A stretch of DNA of 7,063 nt. It comes from Spirochaetaceae bacterium. Its GTDB lineage: Bacteria; Spirochaetota; Spirochaetia; UBA9216. Location of the stretch: the NCBI GenBank assembly GCA_028527945.1, contig JAQQAK010000361.1, forward strand, positions 1 through 7,063, written 5' to 3'. The notes beneath the pieces are model-generated. The model was not told the DNA's origin. It searched no databases and was given only the letters and a program-made list of their open reading frames with translations. Each line of letters opens with the position of its first letter. Position 1 is the first letter of the stretch. This document shows positions 1 to 6,110 of this stretch, piece after piece. A program made the position numbers and the translations under genes.

Positions 1-123
1 TTCATAATTTATGATTACGGTATCAGCTTCAAAACGATTGCCAAGAATCTTTAATGTGATTTTTTTGTCATCAATGGCTTTAATTATAAATTCCCGTTCA
101 ATCCTACTGATAGACTTGCCCAT
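1..123 (-). CDS. N-terminal fragment of a possible PilZ/YcgR-N-like protein
   Basis: The minus frame is open from an ATG at 121-123 to the left edge, giving 41 codons and no stop. The start is supported by a Shine-Dalgarno-like GAGGT (126-130 on the minus strand) that overlaps the TGA of the upstream lipoprotein gene. Only 6 bp separate the two genes, so they are probably co-transcribed and translationally coupled. The fragment starts MGKSISRIEREFIIKAIDDK, followed by alternating beta-type segments (ITLKILGNR, ADTVIINYE). A helix followed by such strands resembles the N-terminal (YcgR-N-like) part of PilZ proteins, which bind cyclic di-GMP. The diagnostic RxxxR and D/NxSxxG motifs would lie outside the window, so the family call is a guess. 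That a real gene begins here is fairly well supported; its identity is not. Confidence 0.5.
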   Translation of the reverse strand, partial: MGKSISRIEREFIIKAIDDKKITLKILGNRFEADTVIINYE

Positions 124-129
124 ACAACC

Positions 130-807
130 TCAATCATGGGATAATTCAAATATATTTTGCTCATTATCCTTTTTATTATTTTCATCAAAATCAAGCTGAA
201 AATCAAATATCTTCCAGCCGTTTTTATTTATAAAATAAATTGTCCCATTATAAAATTTATCACCGCTCAAGAGCCGTACTTCAGTGTAGTATGTCTCCCC
301 TTCTGTATTTATAACAGCTATTCTGTAATTGTCAATTTTTTTTTCTTCAAGCCATAAATCCATGTTCCGTTTTAAAAAATCATATTTTTCACTATAAATT
401 ATGGTTTCATCCAGTTTTTTAAATTTCAGACTTTGCAGAAATTTCACCGCAAGATTGTATACATCTTCTTCTGCTCCTGAAAAAAGTTCATCTTTTTTCT
501 GCAGCTCACCTATTTTAAAATCATTAAATATTATTGTATCTCTATAATCTTTTGGATACAAAAGAAAATCAATATTCTCAGGCGCGGAGGTATCAGCTAT
601 CTGATTAACAGATATAGTTTCTTCATCTTTTGTTGATTCTTCATTATTATTTATATTATCTTTATTTTTCTCTTGTTTTTCACTCTGTAAAGCTGGTTTT
701 GCATCAACTTTTTTTTCATCACTCCTTGTACATGAATATTCAGCAAAACAGAGAATAGTTAAGATTAAGATTAAAAAAATAATTTTATTTTTTTGTATTT
801 TTATCAT
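130..807 (-). CDS. Probable lipoprotein with NTF2-like C-terminal region
   Basis: This 225-residue protein starts with a basic n-region (KIQKNK) and a hydrophobic core at about residues 9-22. Cys26 sits in AEYSC, a loose lipobox of the sort spirochaetes tolerate, so the mature protein is probably lipid-anchored outside the inner membrane. Cys20 (TILC) is a poorer cleavage candidate. Residues 27-80 are a hydrophilic linker rich in Lys, Glu, Asn and Asp. From about 110 the protein looks folded: two helices (EDVYNLAVKFLQSLKFKKLD, YDFLKRNMDLWLEEKKI), then strands ending in NKNGWKIFDFQLDF. That helix-then-sheet order, with a closing W-x-I-x-D-F strand, resembles NTF2-like/DUF4878 lipoproteins; this is inference. 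The ATG is the first possible start, since an in-frame TAG lies five codons upstream. No Shine-Dalgarno sequence precedes it, and the best promoter places the transcript start almost at the ATG. No specific function is recognised. Confidence 0.8.
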   Translation of the reverse strand: MIKIQKNKIIFLILILTILCFAEYSCTRSDEKKVDAKPALQSEKQEKNKDNINNNEESTKDEETISVNQIADTSAPENIDFLLYPKDYRDTIIFNDFKIGELQKKDELFSGAEEDVYNLAVKFLQSLKFKKLDETIIYSEKYDFLKRNMDLWLEEKKIDNYRIAVINTEGETYYTEVRLLSGDKFYNGTIYFINKNGWKIFDFQLDFDENNKKDNEQNIFELSHD

Positions 808-815
808 TAGTATTA

Positions 816-844
816 ATGCTACCAGAACCGAATTGACGCGTCAA
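816..844 (-). promoter_or_regulatory. Candidate sigma70 promoter for the lipoprotein gene
   Basis: On the minus strand, TTGACG (844-839) is followed after 17 bp by TAGCAT (821-816). The -35 matches consensus at 5 of 6 positions and the -10 at 4 of 6, with ideal spacing. The start point would be near 809, only a few bases before the ATG at 807, which implies a leaderless or nearly leaderless mRNA. Its -35 abuts that of the plus-strand promoter. Confidence 0.45.
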
Positions 845-845
845 T
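832..845. promoter_or_regulatory. 14-bp perfect palindrome joining two -35 boxes
   Basis: ATTGACGCGTCAAT reads identically on both strands. It consists of two head-to-head TTGACG hexamers (833-838 plus, 839-844 minus), each with a -10-like hexamer 17 bp away. It may simply be two abutting -35 elements, or it may also be an operator for a dimeric regulator. No matching known operator is recognised. Confidence 0.5.
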
Positions 846-861
846 GCTTGTTTTGTATTAT
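833..861 (+). promoter_or_regulatory. Sigma70-type promoter for the acn cluster
   Basis: TTGACG (833-838) and TATTAT (856-861) are separated by 17 bp, each matching consensus at 5 of 6 positions. The predicted start point is near 868, leaving a 5' leader of about 20 nt that contains the ribosome binding site. This is the only good promoter seen ahead of the acn, HD and ttcA genes. Confidence 0.7.
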
Positions 862-875
862 GTCTTAAGTCGTAT

Positions 876-882
876 TAAGGAG
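876..882 (+). promoter_or_regulatory. Strong ribosome binding site setting the GTG start of acn
   Basis: TAAGGAG ends 7 nt before the GTG at 890-892. It is one of the best Shine-Dalgarno matches in the window and fixes the GTG as the start, giving an N-terminus (MGLTLTEKLL) that begins where aconitases of this class begin. Confidence 0.8.
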
Positions 883-889
883 AATTATT

Positions 890-2821
890 GTGGGATTAAC
901 GCTAACAGAGAAATTGCTAAAAGAACATTTAGTTTCCGGAGAACTAAAAGCCGGATCTGAAATTGGAATAAAAATTGATCAGACACTTACACAGGATGCT
1001 ACAGGTACTATGGTTTATCTGCAATTTGAATCAATGGGTATTCCTTCAGTAAAAACTGAATTATCAGTTTCATATGTAGATCATAATACTCTGCAGTCAG
1101 ATTACAGAAATATGGATGATCACAGATTTCTTCAAAGCGCGGCTGCTAAATTCGGCCTTTATTTTTCAAGACCTGGTAATGGTATTTGTCATCAGATACA
1201 TCTTGAACGTTTTGGTATTCCAGGAAAAACTCTTCTTGGTTCAGATTCACATACACCAACAGGCGGCGGACTTGGTATGATTTCAATTGGAGCCGGAGGC
1301 TTAGATGTTGCCGCTGCTATGGCTGGAGCACCTTTCTATTTAAAGACTCCCGAAGTTATTGGTGTAAAACTTTCAGGGAAATTACAACCTATGTGCAGTG
1401 CCAAAGATATTATTCTTACTATTTTACAGATTGAATCAGTAAAAGGTGGTGTTGGCAAGGTTTATGAATACTTTGGTTCCGGAGTAGAATCTCTAAGTGT
1501 TCCCGAACGAGCAACAATAACAAATATGGGAGCAGAACTGGGTGCGACTACTTCAGTATTCCCTTCCGACGCAAAAACTAAAGATTTTCTTAATCTTCAA
1601 AAACGTGGAGATTTATGGAGAGAACTTTCAGCAGACACTGACGCTGAATATTCAAAGATTATTGAGATAAACCTTGATGAGGTTGTTCCAATGGTCGCTA
1701 TGCCGCATATGCCGGATAATGTAAAGAAAGTAAGCGAGATTGCCGGACTTCCTGTAAATCAGGTAGCAATTGGTTCTTGTACTAACTCATCTATAAATGA
1801 TCTTGGAATAGCAGCTGATATTCTTGAAAATAAGACTATTTCAGAAAAACTTTCTTTGGGCATCTCTCCAGGAACTAAACAAGTTGTAAAAAGCAGTATT
1901 GAGGCCGGTATATTTGGAAAGCTTATTTCTGCAGGAGCACGTATCCTTGAAAGCGCATGTGGAGCTTGTATTGGTATGGGATTTTCTCCTTCAAGCGGTG
2001 GTGTAACAGTAAGAACATTTAACCGTAACTTTAAAGGAAGAAGCGGAACAGCTGATGCTTCAGTTTATTTGGTGTCACCAGAAACAGCTGCGGCTACAGC
2101 TTTAACAGGAGTCCTTACAGATCCTCGTGATATTAAAGGAATTACTAAAAAAGACTATAGCAGCTTTACTGAAATAGATGACAACATGATTATAAAACCG
2201 CTCTGTGAAAAAGATGCTGAAAATATAGAAATTATTCGCGGACCTAATATTAAACCGTGTCCCAAAGCAGACTCTATGGCTGACAAACTTGAAGCTTCTG
2301 TTCTCATTAAAACTGAAGATAATATTACAACAGATCATATTATGCCTGCAGGTTCAAAGATTCTTCCTTTGAGATCAAATATTCCAGAGATTTCAAAACA
2401 TGTTTTTGAAGCGCTTGATCCTGAATTTCATAACAAAGCAAAAAAAGCTGGTAATGGAGTAATTATAGGTGGAGAAAATTATGGACAAGGTTCAAGCCGT
2501 GAACACGCGGCTCTTGCGCCTATGTACCTTGGAGTAAAGGCTGTAATTACAAAGAGTTTTGCAAGAATTCATAAAGCTAACCTTATTAATTTTGGCATTA
2601 TTCCTTTTACTTTTTCAGATGCATCTTCTTATGACAAGATTTCAGAAGGTGACATAATTGTTATAGAAAATCTTAGAGAAAATGTTAAAAACACTAAAAA
2701 GCTTAAAGCAGTAAATAAAACTACTGGTTTTGAGTTTGAAGTGGAACATGATATGGCAGACAGGCAGCTTGAAGTAATACTTGAAGGCGGCCTTTTGAAT
2801 TTTACTAAAAACAGAAATTGA
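890..2821 (+). CDS. acn: Aconitate hydratase (aconitase), [4Fe-4S] enzyme
   Basis: This 643-residue cytoplasmic enzyme is predicted to interconvert citrate and isocitrate through cis-aconitate. The family hallmarks are all visible. They are D64-H65 (YVDHNTLQ) and D119-S120-H121 (GSDSHTPTGGGLG). Cluster ligands are Cys297 (IGSCTNSS) and Cys357/Cys360 (SACGACIG). Substrate-binding arginines are R379 and R384 (FNRNFKGRSGT). The swivel domain at about 465-600 carries ITTDHIMPAGSK and NYGQGSSREHAAL, with the catalytic Ser-Ser-Arg at 535-537. The SSREHAA motif is of the mitochondrial type rather than the AcnA/IRP1 type (SSRDWAA). The length suits the short Aquifex-like bacterial subgroup and is below the roughly 890 residues of AcnA. 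Nothing appears truncated. It is the first gene of a tight plus-strand cluster and has its own promoter. Many treponemes lack a full TCA cycle, so a citrate-to-2-oxoglutarate branch feeding glutamate synthesis is a likely role (inference). Confidence 0.97.
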   Translation: MGLTLTEKLLKEHLVSGELKAGSEIGIKIDQTLTQDATGTMVYLQFESMGIPSVKTELSVSYVDHNTLQSDYRNMDDHRFLQSAAAKFGLYFSRPGNGICHQIHLERFGIPGKTLLGSDSHTPTGGGLGMISIGAGGLDVAAAMAGAPFYLKTPEVIGVKLSGKLQPMCSAKDIILTILQIESVKGGVGKVYEYFGSGVESLSVPERATITNMGAELGATTSVFPSDAKTKDFLNLQKRGDLWRELSADTDAEYSKIIEINLDEVVPMVAMPHMPDNVKKVSEIAGLPVNQVAIGSCTNSSINDLGIAADILENKTISEKLSLGISPGTKQVVKSSIEAGIFGKLISAGARILESACGACIGMGFSPSSGGVTVRTFNRNFKGRSGTADASVYLVSPETAAATALTGVLTDPRDIKGITKKDYSSFTEIDDNMIIKPLCEKDAENIEIIRGPNIKPCPKADSMADKLEASVLIKTEDNITTDHIMPAGSKILPLRSNIPEISKHVFEALDPEFHNKAKKAGNGVIIGGENYGQGSSREHAALAPMYLGVKAVITKSFARIHKANLINFGIIPFTFSDASSYDKISEGDIIVIENLRENVKNTKKLKAVNKTTGFEFEVEHDMADRQLEVILEGGLLNFTKNRN

Positions 2822-4053
2822 AAAATTCAATTTTAGACTATCTTAATAAAGATTTTACTGAACCAGTTAGAGATCCTCTTTGGCAGAATATTTTTCTGTC
2901 AGAGGATTTCAAAAAACTTATTAGCCTTGAGCCTTTTCAGAATTTGGCAGGAATCAAACAATTAGGACCAGCATATCATGTATACCCCGGAGCAACTCAT
3001 ACAAGACTAAGTCATAGTCTCGGGGTATTTCATATTGCAAAGAGAATTATTACAAAAATAATTCAACATCCTGATTGCCCTGTTTTAAGTCTTGAAGGCG
3101 TAAAATCTTTTCTTTGCGCAGCCCTACTTCATGATCTTGGACACTTTCCATATGCCCACTCATTGAAGGAGCTTCCGCTAAAAGATCATGAAGTTATAAC
3201 AGGAGAATTAATCCTTAAAGAACCATTATCATCATGCATAAAAAATTATATTGGAGGTAGCCCTTTAAAAGCTGCAGCAATTGTTAATTTTGAAATGCCT
3301 GATAATGATGATAAAGAAATCATTTTCTTCAGAAATATTCTATCCGGTGTTTTAGATCCTGACAAACTTGACTATCTCAATCGTGACGCGTTCTTTTGTG
3401 GTGTTCCATATGGAACACAGGATACAGACTTCGCCTTAACAAATATTGTTCCGTGTGAACAGGGTATAGGAATAACTCCTCATGGAATAACAGCTGTTGA
3501 AAATCTACTTTTCTCAAAATACTTAATGTATAATTCAGTTTATTGGCATAAAACAGTTAGAATAGCAACAGCAATGATAAAAAAAGCAGTAATAACAAGT
3601 CTTAAAGACGGAGCAGTCTCTCCTGAAGATCTTTACCTGCTTACTGATAATGATTTTTTTAGTCATTATAATGAAAAAGTTCATCCATCTATGAAGCTTA
3701 TAACAATGGTAAATACCAGAAATTTATATAAATGTGTAATGGAATTACCCTTTTCCCCCTCAAGTGAGCTTCATAAAAATCTTTGTGATCTTGATTTCAG
3801 AATGAAATATGAAAACGAACTTAAAAAAGATTTCAAAACTACTGATCTTATTATAGATATACCGGAACCGATCTCTTTTGAAATAGAATTACCTGTAATT
3901 ACACCTGATGGAGAAAAATCATACACGGAAAGTCGAACAGTTTTTTCTGCACCTGTAATTGAAGGATTTACTTCTTCAATTAGAAAAATACGCGTTTTTG
4001 TTCCGGAAAAGGATTTAAATTTAATTGATGAAAGAATTATCAGAAATTTTTAA
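2818..4053 (+). CDS. HD-domain phosphohydrolase, dGTPase/SAMHD1-like (COG1078 type)
   Basis: The 411-residue protein has the metal-binding set of HD phosphohydrolases: H66 (HTRLSHSLGVFH), H105-D106 (ALLHDLGHFPYAHS) and a third site in LDPDKLDYLNRD (180-190). The last motif parallels DVDKWDYFARD of SAMHD1 and the equivalent in YwfO-like enzymes, which hydrolyse dNTPs to deoxynucleosides and triphosphate. The N-terminal EPVRDPLW and the YPGATHTR segment also fit that family. Substrate preference cannot be read from sequence. The C-terminal third (about 280-411) is beta-rich and less recognisable. The start is a TTG at 2818-2820 that overlaps the acn stop (TTGA). It is the only start codon available, because an in-frame TAA lies at 2806-2808. 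No Shine-Dalgarno sequence is seen, so translation probably depends on ribosomes finishing acn. Its end overlaps the start of ttcA by 26 bp. Confidence 0.88.
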   Translation: MKNSILDYLNKDFTEPVRDPLWQNIFLSEDFKKLISLEPFQNLAGIKQLGPAYHVYPGATHTRLSHSLGVFHIAKRIITKIIQHPDCPVLSLEGVKSFLCAALLHDLGHFPYAHSLKELPLKDHEVITGELILKEPLSSCIKNYIGGSPLKAAAIVNFEMPDNDDKEIIFFRNILSGVLDPDKLDYLNRDAFFCGVPYGTQDTDFALTNIVPCEQGIGITPHGITAVENLLFSKYLMYNSVYWHKTVRIATAMIKKAVITSLKDGAVSPEDLYLLTDNDFFSHYNEKVHPSMKLITMVNTRNLYKCVMELPFSPSSELHKNLCDLDFRMKYENELKKDFKTTDLIIDIPEPISFEIELPVITPDGEKSYTESRTVFSAPVIEGFTSSIRKIRVFVPEKDLNLIDERIIRNF

Positions 4054-4783
4054 CGGTAATATTCCTCCCTGGGTTATGCGCTTTGTAAAGCAGACAGGCA
4101 AAGGAATAAATCGTTTTAATATGATTAAAGAGAATGAAAAAGTACTTCTCGGAATTTCAGGAGGAAAAGATTCTCTCGCTTTGGCCTTTTCTTTGGCTCT
4201 TAGACGCAGATGGCTCCCAATAAATTATGATCTCACGGCTGTTCATATCAATTGGGAAGAATATCCTATAGAAGAAGAAAATATTGATAAATTACGTTTA
4301 TTCTTTGATATATTAGATGTTCCTTTTGAAAGTAAAACAGTTAAAATGTTTCCAGGAAGCTACAAAGATAATTTTAATTGTTATCTTTGCTCACGCAACA
4401 GGAAAAAGGTTTTATTTGATATAGCAGATAAAAAAGATTTTACAAAAATAGCGTTAGGACATCATCTTGATGATCTTGTTGAAACAACTTTAATTAATCT
4501 TTGTTTTAGAGGACGTTTTACAACAATGCTGCCTGTTCAGGAGTTTTTTGATGGAAAGCTTCATATAATTAGACCAATGTGTGAAGTTAAAGAAAGCGCT
4601 GTTACAAGATTATCCAACAATTTAAACTTTCCAGTTTGTAAATCTCCCTGCCCATATGATCAAACTAATATTAGAAGTAAGATAAAACCAATAGTCAATA
4701 ATCTAAGTCATATTGACAAACTGACCAGAGAACATATATATAACGCGTTCTGGAAAGAAAAAGATGATTTTAATTTTTTTTAG
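4028..4783 (+). CDS. ttcA: tRNA 2-thiocytidine biosynthesis protein TtcA
   Basis: Predicted PP-loop ATPase that thiolates cytidine 32 of certain tRNAs using a [4Fe-4S] cluster. Numbered from the ATG (251 residues), the ATP loop is SGGKDS (44-49). The first cysteine pair is in CYLCSRNRKKVL (Cys118, Cys121), matching the TtcA signature CxLCSRxRR. GHHLDDLVETTLINL follows at 144-158. A C-terminal CKSPCPYDQTNIRSKIK has Cys204 and Cys208; Cys208 aligns best with the third cluster ligand in the family CGSQxNxQR motif. The protein is shorter than E. coli TtcA (311 residues), mostly at the ends. A TTG at 4025 directly before the ATG is an alternative start. An AAGGA at 4009-4013 lies 14 nt from the ATG and 11 nt from the TTG, so neither is ideal. 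The gene begins inside the end of the HD gene, indicating coupled expression. Confidence 0.88.
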   Translation: MKELSEIFNGNIPPWVMRFVKQTGKGINRFNMIKENEKVLLGISGGKDSLALAFSLALRRRWLPINYDLTAVHINWEEYPIEEENIDKLRLFFDILDVPFESKTVKMFPGSYKDNFNCYLCSRNRKKVLFDIADKKDFTKIALGHHLDDLVETTLINLCFRGRFTTMLPVQEFFDGKLHIIRPMCEVKESAVTRLSNNLNFPVCKSPCPYDQTNIRSKIKPIVNNLSHIDKLTREHIYNAFWKEKDDFNFF

Positions 4784-4787
4784 TTTC

Positions 4788-4816
4788 TTGCCAATTATCA
4801 GATTCCATAATACATT
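4788..4816 (+). promoter_or_regulatory. Weak candidate promoter before the small hypothetical gene
   Basis: TTGCCA (4788-4793) and TACATT (4811-4816) are 17 bp apart, the -10 being a 4-of-6 match. CATAAT (4806-4811) is a better -10 but has no good -35. The gap contains no terminator hairpin, so read-through from ttcA is equally possible. The gap ends in AAGGA (4823-4827), 7 nt before the ATG at 4835. Confidence 0.25.
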
Positions 4817-4834
4817 TAATATAAGGATGACATC

Positions 4835-5287
4835 ATGAAATACACAAAAATTATGAAAGAAAGGATTCGCCGTGTTACTGTAATTTTTAAAGAACTTGGC
4901 TATGATATTACCGAAGGTGATATTACAGAAAATACTTATTCAGCCGGTTTTGAAAAAGATTCAGAATTTTTCGGAGGATTTTTTATCGATGATGACAGTA
5001 AATTTCTGGAGATTGCGTTTACTTTTTCATTTTCTCCGCATATGCTTAAATTTGTTCAAGAAAGATTAGAAGAAATGTTAAAGATTTGCTATGAGTATGG
5101 TTGTTATCTTAATATTCAGAAATTTGAGGATTTTAATTTTTCTATTTTTTCAAAGGTTTACTTTGCTGGGCTTAATTACTATTCTTTAAAAGAAACTCTT
5201 AAGGACTTTTTGTTTTGTGTTGAAGATCTTAAAGAAATTATTGAGATAAACTCTTCTGAGATGGAGGATAATAATGGAAATTTATAA
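4835..5287 (+). CDS. Small conserved-looking protein of unknown function
   Basis: This 150-residue soluble protein has no signal peptide or membrane segment. It is not recognised. Its pattern is a basic N-terminal helix (TKIMKERIRRVTVIFKELGY), then short strands (SAGFEKDSEFFGGFFIDDDS, FLEIAFTFSFS), a long helix (PHMLKFVQERLEEMLKICYE), a second strand set (CYLNIQKFEDFNFSIFSKVY) and a final helix (YSLKETLKDFLFCVEDLKEI). This helix-sheet-helix-sheet-helix order resembles the YbjN/type III secretion chaperone-like fold, which often binds partner proteins; that is inference from layout only. Start: ATG with AAGGA 7 nt upstream. The stop lies 14 bp inside the next gene, so the two are translationally coupled and the ComFB protein is the obvious candidate partner. 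Confidence 0.8.
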   Translation: MKYTKIMKERIRRVTVIFKELGYDITEGDITENTYSAGFEKDSEFFGGFFIDDDSKFLEIAFTFSFSPHMLKFVQERLEEMLKICYEYGCYLNIQKFEDFNFSIFSKVYFAGLNYYSLKETLKDFLFCVEDLKEIIEINSSEMEDNNGNL

Positions 5288-5990
5288 TTTAACGATGGAA
5301 ATGGTAACAAGTATTGTTGAAGATATTTTCAATGATACAGATTACATCAAAAAGTCCGGCGGAATTGTTTCTGATGAATACAAAGCAGATATAATCTGCT
5401 TTGTCCTTAACAGAATACCTCCAGCTTATACAACATCTTCCAGAGGGCTAAGCCATTTAAGCAATACAGTTTTTGACAAACCACAACGCAATGCAGATAT
5501 TAGAGCTCTTGTTTATGAAGCTATCAGAAACCTTAGCGGAAGAAGACAAAACAATTCTATAAGATATGAAGATTTTCTTCCGGAACCACCTCTTTTTAAT
5601 TTTCCAGTAATAAAAGGAAAGGTTATGTACGGAAAAACTTTTGCTCCGTACTCAGGAAGTTCAATAGTCTTAAAAATAAATGGAATACCAGCATTAATGA
5701 ATGGTGATAAATGGCAAAATCCATGTCCGCTTATAGAAGAAACAGAAGGACATTTTATATTCTGGCCTATTCCATTAAAAGCTGATAAAAGTGAAGAAAA
5801 AAAGCAATTTTCAATTGGTCTTGAACTTCAGGCAGAAGGTTATAAACCTATAAATCATTACATAGATTTAGAACTTACATCTGAAGATAAAATTGATATA
5901 CACAACGAAACAACTCACTTTTTAAAAGTTGATCCTATCTATCTTTTTAGTATTGATGAACCTGAAGAAATTATTCCTCCACAAAAATAG
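5274..5990 (+). CDS. ComFB-family protein with C-terminal beta-sandwich-like domain
   Basis: Residues 1-60 of this 238-residue protein match the ComFB (late competence) pattern. A helix (NLTMEMVTSIVEDIFND) is followed by DEYKADIICFVLNRIPPAYT, where the D-I-x-x-x-x-LNRxPPxY core is diagnostic. The zinc-type cysteine pair of B. subtilis ComFB is absent. Cyanobacterial ComFB proteins have been reported to bind cyclic dinucleotides, so a signalling role is possible but not shown here. Residues 60-100 are a basic linker. Residues 110-225 are strand-rich (GKVMYGKTFAPYSGSSIVLK, GHFIFWPIPL, FSIGLELQAEGYKPINHYID) and resemble a carboxypeptidase-regulatory or transthyretin-like sandwich. No signal peptide is seen, so it is probably cytoplasmic. 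Start: ATG with GGAGG at 5263-5267, 6 nt upstream, inside the previous gene. It ends just before a strong terminator. Confidence 0.8.
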   Translation: MEIYNLTMEMVTSIVEDIFNDTDYIKKSGGIVSDEYKADIICFVLNRIPPAYTTSSRGLSHLSNTVFDKPQRNADIRALVYEAIRNLSGRRQNNSIRYEDFLPEPPLFNFPVIKGKVMYGKTFAPYSGSSIVLKINGIPALMNGDKWQNPCPLIEETEGHFIFWPIPLKADKSEEKKQFSIGLELQAEGYKPINHYIDLELTSEDKIDIHNETTHFLKVDPIYLFSIDEPEEIIPPQK

Positions 5991-6008
5991 TAATTAGGTC
6001 TCATAATT

Positions 6009-6046
6009 AAAAAAGCCTTTTCCATTTATAAGAAAAAGGCTTTTTT
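6009..6046. terminator. Rho-independent terminator, probably bidirectional
   Basis: A perfect 13-bp stem pairs 6009-6021 (AAAAAAGCCTTTT) with 6034-6046 (AAAAGGCTTTTTT) around a 12-nt loop. The stem ends in T-runs on both strands. It lies 18 bp after the ComFB gene and between converging genes, so it can end transcripts from either side. Confidence 0.9.
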
Positions 6047-6057
6047 AATATTATATT

Positions 6058-6098
6058 TGAGGCTCTTTTAAAACTTCCTAATTTTTGTAAGAGCCTCA
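6058..6098. terminator. Second hairpin between the converging genes
   Basis: A perfect 10-bp stem pairs TGAGGCTCTT (6058-6067) with AAGAGCCTCA (6089-6098), with a 21-nt loop. On the plus strand it is followed by only TTTTAT, and on the minus strand by a mixed A/T stretch. It is therefore a weaker terminator candidate that may back up the first hairpin or protect the 3' end of the minus-strand mRNA, whose stop codon lies 12 bp away. Confidence 0.55.
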
Positions 6099-6110
6099 TT
6101 TTATAAAAAA

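Noticed and set aside
864..879. Short inverted repeat CTTAA/TTAAG before the acn ribosome binding site, a possible translation switch.
   Set aside because: The stem is only 5 bp and A/T-rich, and the predicted transcript starts near 868, inside the left arm, so the hairpin would not form in the mRNA.
2102..2338. Minus-strand open frame of 78 codons inside acn.
   Set aside because: It is antisense to conserved aconitase sequence and its product is Phe/Asn-rich without any motif.
4764..4783. T-run at the end of ttcA as a terminator.
   Set aside because: The T-run lies in the coding sequence (Asn-Phe-Phe codons) and no inverted repeat precedes it.
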